In this document: positions 45,939-54,686 of the stretch, piece by piece
Layout of the letters: the number at the start of each line of letters is the position of its first letter
Position numbering within the stretch: position 1 is the stretch's first letter
DNA from: an uncultured Erythrobacter sp.
Lineage (GTDB): Bacteria; Pseudomonadota; Alphaproteobacteria; Sphingomonadales; Sphingomonadaceae
Direction of reading: 5' to 3'
DNA: 64,000 nucleotides
NCBI RefSeq assembly: GCF_947502395.1
Contig: NZ_CANMZM010000001.1
Coordinates: 930,001-994,000 of the forward strand
Made by a program: the position numbers and the translations under genes
Notes under the pieces: model-generated
The model's input: only the letters and a program-made list of their open reading frames with translations
Databases searched by the model: none
What the model was told of the DNA's origin: nothing

Positions 45939-47633
45939 ATGCCATTAGAAGGTGTCGGAACACGATTCACGCAGAATAAGTCTCAAGGACGAAAAGCCGC
46001 CATTTTGGGCGGCGTGGCCATCGGCCATATCGCATTGCTAGCTGCATGCAGTACGGGCACTGAAACGCGCGAGATTTCAAGTGCGGAGGCCACCACCGAT
46101 ATAGCAGTTATGGAGGCCCCCTCGCCCGCACCGCCTCCACCCCAGTCCATTGCTGTCACTGCCTCCAGAGTTGCCAGCGATGCCTATTTCACTCCGCCTG
46201 TCGTCGTGCCAAACGATCCCAGCCGCGAGCGGTATGACGGTGAGGAAGTCTCCCCAGTCAAGCTCACCAGCGCCGAGCCGGTCAGCACCTTCAGCGTGGA
46301 TGTCGACACAGGCGCCTATGCCAACACACGCAGATTCTTGCGCCAAGGCAATCTCCCGCCGCGCGACGCGGTGCGAACCGAGGAGATGATCAACTATTTC
46401 CGCTACGATTATGATCGCCCGAGCAGCCGACAAACGCCATTCACAACCAACATCGATGTCGCCACTACCCCGTGGAATGAGGACACCTACCTCATGCGCA
46501 TCGGTCTTCGCGGCTATGATATCGCTCGCGAGGAGCGCCCGGCCTCCAACCTGGTTTTCCTGATGGATGTGTCTGGATCGATGGGGAGCCCTGACAAGCT
46601 TCCGCTGGTCAAGACCGCTTTGGCCGGCCTTGCAAGCGAGCTTGGTGAACAAGACCGTGTCTCCATCGTCGTTTATGCGGGCGCTGCTGGCCTCGTGCTG
46701 GAGCCCACGAACAGCACCGCCAAGATCCGCCGGGCATTGAACCAACTCAATGCTGGGGGTTCAACGGCCGGTGGAGCGGGTATCGAGCTTGCGTACAACA
46801 TTGCCGAGGACAATTTCATCAAAGGCGGTGTCAACCGCGTCATCCTTGCCACCGATGGTGACTTCAACGTCGGCCTGTCCGACCGCGATGCGCTGGTAGA
46901 AATGATCGAGAAGAACCGCGACCGCGGGATCACTCTCACTACGCTTGGTTTTGGCACGGGCAATTACAACGAAGCCCTGATGGAGCAGATCGCCAATCAC
47001 GGTAACGGCAATTACGCCTATATCGACAGCGCTTTGGAAGCCAAGAAAGTGCTGGGCGATGAGATGAGCTCCACCCTCTTCACCATCGCCAAAGACGTGA
47101 AGATCCAGGTTGAGTTCAACCCAGCAGTCATCAGCCAATACCGCCTTGTCGGATATGAAAACCGCGCGCTTCGCGAGGAAGACTTCAACAATGATGCGGT
47201 CGATGCTGGCGATATCGGAGCCGGTCACCAGGTGACGGCCATTTACGAGGTCGTTCCCACCGGCACTAAGGGATGGATCACCCCGCGCCGTTACGAGGAC
47301 CAACCCGCTCGTGCCGCCACCAACCGCATCACCGAGGCCGCGCATGTGAAGCTGCGCTACAAGCTTCCCAATGGTAGCAGCTCTCGCCTGATCGACAGCG
47401 TTGTCACGAGCGATGTCTTTGCCAGAGCTCGTGCACCACGCGGCGACTTTGCCTTTGCCGCAGCTGTTGCCGCCTATGGCCAATTGCTCCGAGGCGACGA
47501 CATGATGATGGACTTCACCCATGACGATGTCGGCACACTCGCCGGGCGGCAAAGCAATTTCTGGCGGCAGGAGTTCCTCGAACTCAACGCGCTTGCAGGT
47601 GCTGCTAACCCCGTCAGGCGCGGCGGTGGTTGA
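45939..47633 (+). CDS. VWA-domain lipoprotein (YfbK type)
   Basis: This 564-residue protein has a late signal peptide with lipobox LLAAC (Cys37), then a Pro-rich linker, a von Willebrand N-terminal domain (STFSVDVDTGAYANTRRFLR with EEMINYFRYDY), and a VWA domain with the MIDAS DVSGSMGSPDKLPLVKTALA, followed by the DUF3520-type C-terminal domain. Members such as E. coli YfbK bind metal-dependent partners; function is unknown. GGAGG lies close to the ATG. It is alone, with a 220-bp leader upstream that contains no gene. Confidence 0.9.
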   Translation: MPLEGVGTRFTQNKSQGRKAAILGGVAIGHIALLAACSTGTETREISSAEATTDIAVMEAPSPAPPPPQSIAVTASRVASDAYFTPPVVVPNDPSRERYDGEEVSPVKLTSAEPVSTFSVDVDTGAYANTRRFLRQGNLPPRDAVRTEEMINYFRYDYDRPSSRQTPFTTNIDVATTPWNEDTYLMRIGLRGYDIAREERPASNLVFLMDVSGSMGSPDKLPLVKTALAGLASELGEQDRVSIVVYAGAAGLVLEPTNSTAKIRRALNQLNAGGSTAGGAGIELAYNIAEDNFIKGGVNRVILATDGDFNVGLSDRDALVEMIEKNRDRGITLTTLGFGTGNYNEALMEQIANHGNGNYAYIDSALEAKKVLGDEMSSTLFTIAKDVKIQVEFNPAVISQYRLVGYENRALREEDFNNDAVDAGDIGAGHQVTAIYEVVPTGTKGWITPRRYEDQPARAATNRITEAAHVKLRYKLPNGSSSRLIDSVVTSDVFARARAPRGDFAFAAAVAAYGQLLRGDDMMMDFTHDDVGTLAGRQSNFWRQEFLELNALAGAANPVRRGGG

Positions 47634-47808
47634 ACACTTGGCCTAGCGCATCAACCAAGGGGAAATGGCCATGGGCGGCCGGACCTCGATTGCTTACCCG
47701 AGGTTCGGCTCCAATCGACTTGAGCCCTTAGTTGCCCTCCCCCAGTTGAGAGCGAAAAGCCTTGCTGCTAAACGCTGAGCGCACATTCAAACCGATTGAA
47801 AGATACGC

Positions 47809-48351
47809 ATGACCATGCCCGCCAATTTTCAGGAAGCTCTTCCCCTTATTTTGCTCGGACTAGCGCTGCTTGTGGCGCTTTGGGTGATCGTCAGAGCTTC
47901 GCGCAAAACCAAAGTGATCGGTGAGGAAAAAGGCGATGTGCTGGATGAAGGTGCCGCTCCTGCCGGCCGCAATCAGGCGCTGATCGATTCCAGCCCATCT
48001 GCCTCTCAGGATACGGGCATTCCATTGGAAACCGCCACCGCAGAAAAACCTGTCAACGTTGAGCCTGTGGCAGCTGCGAGCCCTCCACCGGCGGCTACGT
48101 CTGCAAGTGCGACCGATGATCTCAAACGGATCAAAGGCCTAGGTCCCAAACTGGTGACCTTGTTGGCGGAACAAGGCATCACGAGCTTCGAACAAATCGC
48201 TTCCTGGACGGACGCGGATATCGAGCGCGTCGATGCGACTCTGGGACGTTTCAGCGGCCGTATCACGCGCGATCAATGGGTCGAACAGGCAAAACTCCTG
48301 AGCGCTGGCGATGACAGTAGCTTCAGCAAAGCCTTTGGAAACAATAGTTAA
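47809..48351 (+). CDS. Membrane-anchored helix-hairpin-helix protein
   Basis: This 180-residue protein has one N-terminal membrane helix (ALPLILLGLALLVALWVIVR), a low-complexity linker and a C-terminal helix-hairpin-helix domain (DDLKRIKGLGPKLVTLLAEQ, GITSFEQIASWTDADIERVD) of the kind fused to NADH-dehydrogenase subunits or ribosomal L21-like proteins, related to DUF4332. It is unusual for a DNA-binding-type motif to be membrane-tethered; whether it binds DNA or protein is unknown. It is not in an operon. Confidence 0.72.
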   Translation: MTMPANFQEALPLILLGLALLVALWVIVRASRKTKVIGEEKGDVLDEGAAPAGRNQALIDSSPSASQDTGIPLETATAEKPVNVEPVAAASPPPAATSASATDDLKRIKGLGPKLVTLLAEQGITSFEQIASWTDADIERVDATLGRFSGRITRDQWVEQAKLLSAGDDSSFSKAFGNNS

Positions 48352-48440
48352 AGAGGCATTCCTAATTTTGACTTAGGTCAAGCGTCAAGTTTATGTTACA
48401 CCACTTCATCGTCGGGATCAGGATTGAAGGAGGTGGCATT

Positions 48441-48806
48441 GTGAGCCGCAGAATTTTGATTGCCGAAGACGAAATGATCGTCGCCTATGATCTTTGCGAA
48501 ACCGTCGAAGAAGCTGGATTTGAAGTGGAAGGGCCGCATCCCGGCATCTCCTCTGCCATGCTCGCTTTTGAAAAGGATAAACCCGACGCAGCGATCCTTG
48601 ATGTAGAACTGACGGACGGCAATGTTTTTTCCTTCGCTCGTACGCTCAAAGCAGAGAATATTCCCGTGATTTTCTATACTGGTAGCCTTTCTAAGAGCGA
48701 GATCGAGGACAAGTTTCCGGAGGCGATCGTACGGAAAAAACCTTGTCCACCGACCAGCATGCTCAATGCTGTTGGCACGGCGTTTATGGAATCGGTTGAA
48801 GGCTAA
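48441..48806 (+). CDS. Stand-alone response regulator receiver protein
   Basis: This 121-residue single-domain receiver has the acid pocket AEDEMIVAYDL, phospho-acceptor Asp in AAILDVELTDGNVFSFA, the Thr in VIFYTGSLSK and the Lys in VRKKPCPPTSML, so the domain is complete. The GTG at 48441 has GAAGGAGG upstream, while the frame to 48393 adds 16 unlikely residues. No output domain is present; such proteins act as phosphate sinks or shuttle between kinases. No kinase is adjacent, but the orphan HisKA_2 kinase at 5360 is of the class that often uses such partners. Confidence 0.88.
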   Translation: MSRRILIAEDEMIVAYDLCETVEEAGFEVEGPHPGISSAMLAFEKDKPDAAILDVELTDGNVFSFARTLKAENIPVIFYTGSLSKSEIEDKFPEAIVRKKPCPPTSMLNAVGTAFMESVEG

Positions 48807-48891
48807 AACCCACTCACGCTGTTTTGTAGACCCTTGGCTCTAGCAAGCCCCTTGCTCGGGCCCGCTACTCCTGCCAAAGCCAGATTAACAA

Positions 48892-48905
48892 GTTTCAATG
48901 GAAAC
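48892..48905. promoter_or_regulatory. 14-bp inverted repeat upstream of maiA (shared operator)
   Basis: GTTTCAATGGAAAC, a GTTTC/GAAAC dyad with a 4-nt spacer, 174 bp upstream of maiA. Its reverse complement occurs exactly at 53198-53211 upstream of the aldehyde dehydrogenase gene. Two identical copies argue for a shared regulator. Confidence 0.55.
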
Positions 48906-49078
48906 TAATGTTCAGGCGCGCGCTGTCCTACAGTGCGCGAAAGGTATAGGGGTAAGCACATGGCATCTCTCAACTCGATCCGGGTCGTATTTAGGCACGC
49001 CCGTATGGGGAGAGAGGTTTTTTGCTCTTGTACAGTGTCTCAAGTGTCTCAAACTTTTTTCTTTAAGGGGGCTGGATT

Positions 49079-49726
49079 GTGAAACTTTACGGTTATTTTC
49101 GCAGCTCCACCTCCTATCGCTTGCGGATCGCGCTTGAGCTGAAGAGGCTCGAATACGAGAATATTGGGGTCAATCTGCTCAATTCTGAACAGAAGGATGA
49201 TGCCTTCACTTCGCGCAATCCATTTGGAAGCGTACCCCTTCTTGAAGCAAATGGTCGCGCACGCGCCCAATCGATGGCACTGATTGAATGGCTGGACGAG
49301 GCCTATCCCGAACGACCCCTTCTCCCCGCCGAGATTGAAGATCGCTACACCGCGCGTGAGCTAACCTATGCCATTGCGACCGAATTGCACGCACCGCTGA
49401 ACCTGCCTGTTCTCAACTATTTGAAAAACGAATATGGCAAGTCGCAAGATGAAATCGAGACATGGTATCGCCATTGGCTTGCGCGCACGCTTGAGCCGTT
49501 GGAAGTTAGGCTGGCACAACTAAACACGGCCGATTTCCTGTTCGATGCGCCGGGAATATTTGAAGTGGTCTTGTTGCCGCAAATCTACAACGCGCGCCGC
49601 TTTCACTACGATTTTTCAAACGCACCGCATATGACCCGGATCGAGGCCTCGTGCCTTGCTATGCCCGAGTTTCAGCGCGCCCATCCTGACGGCCAGCACG
49701 ATAATCCCGAAAGGCAAAATCCATGA
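49079..49726 (+). CDS. maiA: Maleylacetoacetate isomerase
   Basis: MaiA, a zeta-class glutathione S-transferase, isomerises maleylacetoacetate to fumarylacetoacetate in the homogentisate pathway of tyrosine breakdown. This 215-residue protein shows the zeta-GST Ser motif in the start region KLYGYFRSSTSYRLRIALEL and NPFGSVPLLE, then SMALIEWLDEAYPERPLLPA and a helical C-terminal domain. The GTG at 49079 follows AAGGGGG. It overlaps fahA by 4 nt. hppD and hmgA are not in the window. Confidence 0.92.
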   Translation: MKLYGYFRSSTSYRLRIALELKRLEYENIGVNLLNSEQKDDAFTSRNPFGSVPLLEANGRARAQSMALIEWLDEAYPERPLLPAEIEDRYTARELTYAIATELHAPLNLPVLNYLKNEYGKSQDEIETWYRHWLARTLEPLEVRLAQLNTADFLFDAPGIFEVVLLPQIYNARRFHYDFSNAPHMTRIEASCLAMPEFQRAHPDGQHDNPERQNP

Positions 49727-50733
49727 AGTTAGCAACCCTCAACGACGGCACCCGCGATGGCAAATTGGTGGTGGTCTCAAAGGACCTGACGCGTTGCTGT
49801 GCTGCAGGCTATATCGCGCCAACCATGCAGGCAGCCCTCGACAATTGGGAGCGGGTTGCTCCTGAGCTTGAGGTGCTTGCCCGCGATGTGGAGCATGAAG
49901 CGGTGCCATGCGAACGTTTCCACGAACGCCAAGCCCACTCGCCTCTGCCCCGCGCCTACCAATGGGCCGATGGTAGCGCTTACATCAACCACGTGGAGCT
50001 GGTGCGTAAAGCGCGCAACGCGGAGGTTCCAGAGAGTTTCTACCACGATCCGCTGATGTATCAGGGCGGCTCTGACAGCTTCCTGCCGCCGCGCGCCGAT
50101 ATCCCGCTGGGTGACACGGCATGGGGCTGCGATATGGAAGGCGAGATTGCGGTTGTGGTCGATGATGTCCCGATGGGCGTGTCGGTTGAGGATGCGGCGG
50201 ATCACATCAAGCTCATTATGCTGGTCAACGATGTGAGCCTTCGCGGACTCATCCCCGGTGAGCTTGCCAAGGGCTTCGGCTTCTTCCAATCCAAGCCATC
50301 GAGTGCGTTCAGCCCCGTTGCGGTGACACCGGATGAGCTTGGCGATGCTTGGAAAGACAGTCTGATCCATCTGCCGCTCATGGTCGACTATAAGGGTGAG
50401 CCCTTTGGCCGCGCTGAAGTGGGCGTGGACGCGACCTTCAACATGGCGCAGCTTGTGGCGCACGCGGCCAAGACGCGGCCTTTGTGTGGAGGATCGGTCA
50501 TCGGATCGGGCACAATTTCGAACAAAGGCAGCGATGGCGGTCCGGGCAAGCCCGTCTCCGAAGGCGGCCTTGGCTATTCCTGCATCGCCGAAATCCGCAT
50601 GATCGAAACCATCGCCGACGGCGCGCCCAAAACGCCGTTCATGGCACCCGGTGACACGGTGAAGATTGAGATGCGCGATGGCGACAACCACTCAATCTTT
50701 GGTGCGATTGAGCAGACGGTGGTGCAGGGCTAG
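49723..50733 (+). CDS. fahA: Fumarylacetoacetate hydrolase
   Basis: FahA cleaves fumarylacetoacetate to fumarate and acetoacetate, the last step of tyrosine degradation. The 336-residue bacterial short form has the FAH fold: MYQGGSDSFLPPRADIPLGD, WGCDMEGEIAVVVDDVPMGV with metal-binding acidic residues, MLVNDVSLRGLIPGELAKGF FQSKPSSAFSPVAV and LCGGSVIGSGTISNKGSD. The start ATG overlaps the maiA stop (ATGA). Pairing with maiA makes the assignment firm. Confidence 0.93.
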   Translation: MKLATLNDGTRDGKLVVVSKDLTRCCAAGYIAPTMQAALDNWERVAPELEVLARDVEHEAVPCERFHERQAHSPLPRAYQWADGSAYINHVELVRKARNAEVPESFYHDPLMYQGGSDSFLPPRADIPLGDTAWGCDMEGEIAVVVDDVPMGVSVEDAADHIKLIMLVNDVSLRGLIPGELAKGFGFFQSKPSSAFSPVAVTPDELGDAWKDSLIHLPLMVDYKGEPFGRAEVGVDATFNMAQLVAHAAKTRPLCGGSVIGSGTISNKGSDGGPGKPVSEGGLGYSCIAEIRMIETIADGAPKTPFMAPGDTVKIEMRDGDNHSIFGAIEQTVVQG

Positions 50734-50785
50734 GGCTGAGGAAAGCTCGCCGCTTCGGGATGATGGCCCAAGCGGCGGGATTGGC

Positions 50786-51154
50786 TCACACCTCGATTGG
50801 CGTGAACGCCGTCACTTCGTCCCCTGTATTGGGAGTGCCGTCTGCATCCATCACCAACAGCTTGACCTCACCCTTGCGCGCGCAGGGCCGGTGCTCGGTG
50901 CCTTTGGGCACAACGATCAGATCGCCTTGGGCGAGCACCTCCGTCCGGTCGCGAAACTCCATATCAAGCTCGCCCTCGACCACCAGGAACAGTTCGTCGG
51001 TGTCGGGATGGGAGTGCCAGTGAAACTCGCCCTCCACCTTGGCAAGGCGCACTTCATTGCCATTGTAGCGTGCGGCCAAACGCGGAGCCCAATGCTCGTC
51101 AAAAGTGGCGAACTTGTCAGATAGGTTGACCTTGCCAGGAGCTGTGAGGCCCAT
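50786..51154 (-). CDS. Small cupin protein
   Basis: This 122-residue single-cupin protein has motif 1 EFHWHSHPDTDELFLVVEGE (two His and Glu) and motif 2 VVPKGTEHRPCA with the third His, so a metal can be bound. Function is not predictable from the fold. It begins at a TGATG overlap with the stop of the upstream formaldehyde dehydrogenase gene, so it is co-expressed with it and may have a role in the same stress or carbon route. Confidence 0.85.
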   Translation of the reverse strand: MGLTAPGKVNLSDKFATFDEHWAPRLAARYNGNEVRLAKVEGEFHWHSHPDTDELFLVVEGELDMEFRDRTEVLAQGDLIVVPKGTEHRPCARKGEVKLLVMDADGTPNTGDEVTAFTPIEV

Positions 51155-52260
51155 CAGAACACCACGACACTGCGAATGCTCTCGCCTGCATGCATCAGGT
51201 CGAAACCCTTGTTGATCTCCTCCAACGTCAACCGGTGCGTGATCATCGGATCAATCTCAATCGTGCCGTTCATATACCAATCGACAATCTTGGGAACATC
51301 CGTGCGCCCCTTCGCCCCGCCAAAGGCCGTGCCGCGCCAGTTACGGCCCGTCACCAGCTGGAATGGGCGCGTCGCGATTTCCTTACCCGCTTCGGCAACG
51401 CCAATTATGATCGAAGTGCCCCAGCCCTTGTGACAGCACTCAAGCGCATCACGCATCACATCGGTATTGCCGGTGCAGTCGAAGGAATAATCCGCACCGC
51501 CATCGAGCATCTCCACAAGGTGCGCGACCACATCGGTCGTCTCTTTGGGGTTTACGAAGTCGGTCATGCCAAACTTCTCGCCCCATTCGCGCTTGGAAGA
51601 GTTGATATCGACACCGACAATGCGGTTGGCACCCGCCATCTTCGCACCTTGAATGACGTTGAGACCAATCCCGCCGAGGCCAAATACCACCACATTGTCG
51701 CCTGGTTTGACATCAGCGGTGTTTACCACCGCCCCCACTCCAGTGGTGACCCCACACCCGACATAGCAGGTGGTGTCAAAAGGCGCGTCTTCGCGGATCT
51801 TGGCAACGGCGATCTCTGGCAGGACGATGAAGTTCGAGAAGGTCGAACACCCCATATAATGGTAGATCGTCTCTCCCTTATAGCTCATCCGCGAGGTCCC
51901 ATCGGGCATAAGACCTTGGCCTTGCGTAACGCGGATGGCCTGGCACAGATTGGTCTTTCCGGAGAGGCAGAACTTACACTCGCCGCATTCAGGCGTGTAG
52001 AGGGGGATCACATGGTCATCAGGCGCAACCGAAGTAACTCCGGGGCCAATCTCGCGCACCACGCCGCAGCCTTCATGGCCCAGAACGCTGGGAAAGATGC
52101 CTTCACTGTCGAGCCCGTCAAGCGTGTAGGCATCAGTGTGGCAAATGCCGGTCGCCATCAATTCAACCAGAACTTCGCCCGCCTTGGGGCCTTCAAGATC
52201 AAGCTCGACGATTTCGAGTGGTCTCTTCGCTTCAAAAGCGACGGCGGCTCTGGTCTTCAT
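51154..52260 (-). CDS. frmA: S-(hydroxymethyl)glutathione dehydrogenase (class III ADH)
   Basis: This enzyme oxidises S-hydroxymethylglutathione from formaldehyde, and can also reduce S-nitrosoglutathione. The 368-residue protein has the catalytic zinc site GICHTDAYTLDG and LGHEGCGVVREIG, the structural zinc Cys cluster CGECKFCLSGKTNLC, Rossmann motif GLGGIGLNVIQGAKMAGANR and the class III-specific MSYKGETIYHYMGCSTFSNF. Ends with HAGESIRSVVVF. It is followed by a coupled cupin gene; an S-formylglutathione hydrolase is not visible. A long open frame on the opposite strand is only a shadow. Confidence 0.95.
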   Translation of the reverse strand: MKTRAAVAFEAKRPLEIVELDLEGPKAGEVLVELMATGICHTDAYTLDGLDSEGIFPSVLGHEGCGVVREIGPGVTSVAPDDHVIPLYTPECGECKFCLSGKTNLCQAIRVTQGQGLMPDGTSRMSYKGETIYHYMGCSTFSNFIVLPEIAVAKIREDAPFDTTCYVGCGVTTGVGAVVNTADVKPGDNVVVFGLGGIGLNVIQGAKMAGANRIVGVDINSSKREWGEKFGMTDFVNPKETTDVVAHLVEMLDGGADYSFDCTGNTDVMRDALECCHKGWGTSIIIGVAEAGKEIATRPFQLVTGRNWRGTAFGGAKGRTDVPKIVDWYMNGTIEIDPMITHRLTLEEINKGFDLMHAGESIRSVVVF

Positions 52261-52325
52261 TTTGGGTTCTCTCCTGCTTGGGACTCACTCTGACAGCAGG
52301 AGAGAAAATTGGTCAAGCGGTGAGA

Positions 52326-52988
52326 TCAGGCTCGTTCCGCATCAAGTGCGTCTACGAAACCGTGGTTGACATCGCGGTGTTCGGCTTCGTCGGCACGAAC
52401 AGCGATGATAACGTCGCGAAGGCGCGCGTCTTGCGCCAGTTGCCAATAGTCAATCGCAAGCTGCGGTGCAGGCACGTTCTCGTGGCGACCAGCATCCACT
52501 TCGGCGAGATAGGCGGTGTAGCTGATGACCGCCTCCTCTTCGAAATAGGCCACGACGCGGTGCGCAGTGCGAGGGGCAAAGAGATAGAGAAAGAAATAGA
52601 AGTTGTAGAATACCAACTGCACCGCAACGATCAACGCGCGCTCAAATCGGTTGGGCTGAGCGATCTCGATGAATGTCATGAGATGCATCCGCTCGTTCTC
52701 GGCCTCGTCCAGCAGAGTGCGGATCCATCCTTCATCGTCGCGCATGTAGCGTAGGGCTTTGAGATGCTGCCACAAGCCACCAACCATGCCGGGAACAGCG
52801 GCCACGGTCTCAAGCACCACAGCGCGGTGGCCGTATCTCTTGGCGAAGAACGTATCTGCGAAGAAACGCAGAAGCTTGACGAAGGCAAAAGCAATACGGT
52901 CGCTCATACTAGTGGGAGCAACGTGACTTTCGATCACGGCATCATGATTGACTTGGCGGACAATTGGCTGGGGATCGATGTGTTTCAT
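52326..52988 (-). CDS. Alternative oxidase (AOX)
   Basis: AOX is a non-heme diiron quinol oxidase that reduces oxygen to water without pumping protons. This 220-residue protein has all four family motifs: LETVAAVPGM with Glu60, DEAENERMHLM with Glu99 and His102, FEEEAV with Glu151, and RADEAEHRDVNH with Glu201 and His204. A membrane-bound helical region (FYNFYFFLYLFAPR) lies between. Bacterial AOX is rare but known in some sphingomonads such as Novosphingobium. The ATG at 52988 follows TGAGGGCT. It sits between frmA and a divergent aldehyde dehydrogenase; no Cys for pyruvate regulation is evident near the N-terminus. Confidence 0.93.
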   Translation of the reverse strand: MKHIDPQPIVRQVNHDAVIESHVAPTSMSDRIAFAFVKLLRFFADTFFAKRYGHRAVVLETVAAVPGMVGGLWQHLKALRYMRDDEGWIRTLLDEAENERMHLMTFIEIAQPNRFERALIVAVQLVFYNFYFFLYLFAPRTAHRVVAYFEEEAVISYTAYLAEVDAGRHENVPAPQLAIDYWQLAQDARLRDVIIAVRADEAEHRDVNHGFVDALDAERA

Positions 52989-53197
52989 AGCCCTCACTCA
53001 TGAGCGTTTCACTACGGTAGAAATAGTGTGGAAAGCGCAGAATTGCTCTCGAAACCCATGCAATATATGTTGCGCTATACGCATCTAAGGGCGGAGTTTG
53101 GTGGGCTATATCGCAAAATTCGCAAGTTTTTGACTCAGCAAGGTGCAAAGTCGGCAACAGCGACAAAGATTGAAATGCCGGCATCATCTGCTAGCTC

Positions 53198-53211
53198 GTT
53201 TCCATTGAAAC
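53198..53211. promoter_or_regulatory. 14-bp inverted repeat upstream of aldehyde dehydrogenase
   Basis: GTTTCCATTGAAAC, the exact reverse complement of the repeat at 48892-48905, lying 24 to 37 bp before the ATG at 53235. It is placed to act as a repressor site for the dehydrogenase. Confidence 0.6.
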
Positions 53212-53234
53212 TAAACGCATGCCAAGGAGCCGCC

Positions 53235-54686
53235 ATGAGCGCCTATCCCACAGTCAGAATGCTGATCGGAAGCGAGTGGATCGAAACAGGTGGTGAAGGC
53301 GCAATGCCGATCATCAACCCGGCGAGCGAAAAAGAGATCGGCCGCGCGCCCAAAGCTTCAAAAGAGCAATTGGATGCCGCACTCGCGGCGGCTGGTGAGG
53401 CTTTCCCCAAGTGGTCGGGCACACCTGCCATTGAGCGCTTCCGTATTATTCGAAAGGCTGCTGACCTCCTTCGCGAACGCGCAAAGACCATTGCCCGCGT
53501 GATGACGCTTGAGATGGGTAAGCCTCACGCGCAAGCCTTGGCCGAAACACGAGGCTCGGCCGATCTTATCGATTTCCTTGCAGAAGAAGCGAAGCGTCAG
53601 GGAGGGCGGCTGGTTCCGGTACGTAGTCACAATCTGCTCGAGCAGCGTGTCACGCAGGAACCGGTTGGTCCCGCCATCCTGTTCACGCCTTGGAACTTTC
53701 CTATCAACCTCCCCGCGAAGAAAATCGCTGGTGCACTATCCGCTGGATGCAGCACAATTCTGAAGCCGGCCGAAACAACACCCGCGACAACACAAATGCT
53801 GGCAGAGTGCTTTGTCGATGCCGGGCTACCCGAAGGCGTGCTCAATATCGTCTATGGCGATCCGGCGATGATCTCGGAGCATTTGATTGCCTCAGACATC
53901 ACTCGCAAGGTGAGCTTCACGGGTTCCACTGCAGTTGGCCGGCAACTGGGGGCACTCGCTGCTCAAGGGCTAAAGCGATACACTTCGGAGCTCGGCGGAC
54001 ATGCTCCTGTAGTGATCGGCGAGAGCGCCGATTTTGACCGTACAGTTGCCGCTTGTGCCGCGACCAAGTTTCGCAATGCTGGTCAAGTGTGCGTGTCGCC
54101 CACACGTTTCCTTGTCGCGCGCGGAGTCTATGACAAGTTCGTCACGGAGTTCGCCGCGCGGTCGCAGAAACTCAAGATTGGCGATGCCAGCGTCGATGAC
54201 AGCGTCGAGATGGGACCGCTTGCCCACGGTGGGCGGATCTCGGCGATGCAGGACCTGATGGCATCGTTGGGCGGTCCGGAAGGTGAAATCGTGAGCGGGG
54301 GTGCGGCGCTTGACGGGCCCGGTCACTTCTTCCCACCGACTGTGGTCGCATCGCCCTCCCCCTCAAGCCGTTTGATGACCGAAGAGCCATTTGGCCCGGT
54401 TGCCGGTATTGTTCCCTATGACACCATCGAGGAAGCGGTCGAGATCGCAAATTCCTTACGATATGGTCTAGCTGCTTATGCGTTCACGGGATCGCTGGAT
54501 GAAAGCCACTATCTAGGGAATTCGCTGCGCGCAGGCATGATCGCGATCAACCACTTCGCAGTTGGCTCTCCTGAAACACCTTTTGGAGGAATCGGAGACA
54601 GTGGCTTTGGTTCGGAAAGCGGTGTCGAAGGATACCTCGGTTACACTGAAACCAAGTTGGTTACCGTTGCCAAATCGGCACCTTGA
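53235..54686 (+). CDS. NAD(P)-dependent succinate-semialdehyde-type dehydrogenase
   Basis: This 483-residue aldehyde dehydrogenase has FTPWNFPINLPAKKIAGALS, FTGSTAVGRQLG, the general base Glu in ELGGHAPVVIGE, the nucleophile Cys in GQVCVSPTRFLV and EPFGPVAGIVPYD. The NP-[AP]-SEKEIGRAPKAS start and length resemble succinate-semialdehyde or alpha-ketoglutaric-semialdehyde dehydrogenases. The ATG at 53235 with AAGGAGCC upstream is preferred; the open frame to 53028 has no ribosome site and would run through the operator. It is divergent from the alternative oxidase gene and preceded by the shared 14-bp inverted repeat. Confidence 0.9.
   Translation: MSAYPTVRMLIGSEWIETGGEGAMPIINPASEKEIGRAPKASKEQLDAALAAAGEAFPKWSGTPAIERFRIIRKAADLLRERAKTIARVMTLEMGKPHAQALAETRGSADLIDFLAEEAKRQGGRLVPVRSHNLLEQRVTQEPVGPAILFTPWNFPINLPAKKIAGALSAGCSTILKPAETTPATTQMLAECFVDAGLPEGVLNIVYGDPAMISEHLIASDITRKVSFTGSTAVGRQLGALAAQGLKRYTSELGGHAPVVIGESADFDRTVAACAATKFRNAGQVCVSPTRFLVARGVYDKFVTEFAARSQKLKIGDASVDDSVEMGPLAHGGRISAMQDLMASLGGPEGEIVSGGAALDGPGHFFPPTVVASPSPSSRLMTEEPFGPVAGIVPYDTIEEAVEIANSLRYGLAAYAFTGSLDESHYLGNSLRAGMIAINHFAVGSPETPFGGIGDSGFGSESGVEGYLGYTETKLVTVAKSAP

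Noticed and set aside
48898..49137. 79-codon open frame before maiA
   Set aside because: Its start lies in the inverted repeat, it overlaps the maiA start, and the peptide has no family features.
51190..52293. A 367-codon open frame on the plus strand over frmA
   Set aside because: It is antisense to a well-defined class III alcohol dehydrogenase with all zinc ligands and shows no protein family features.
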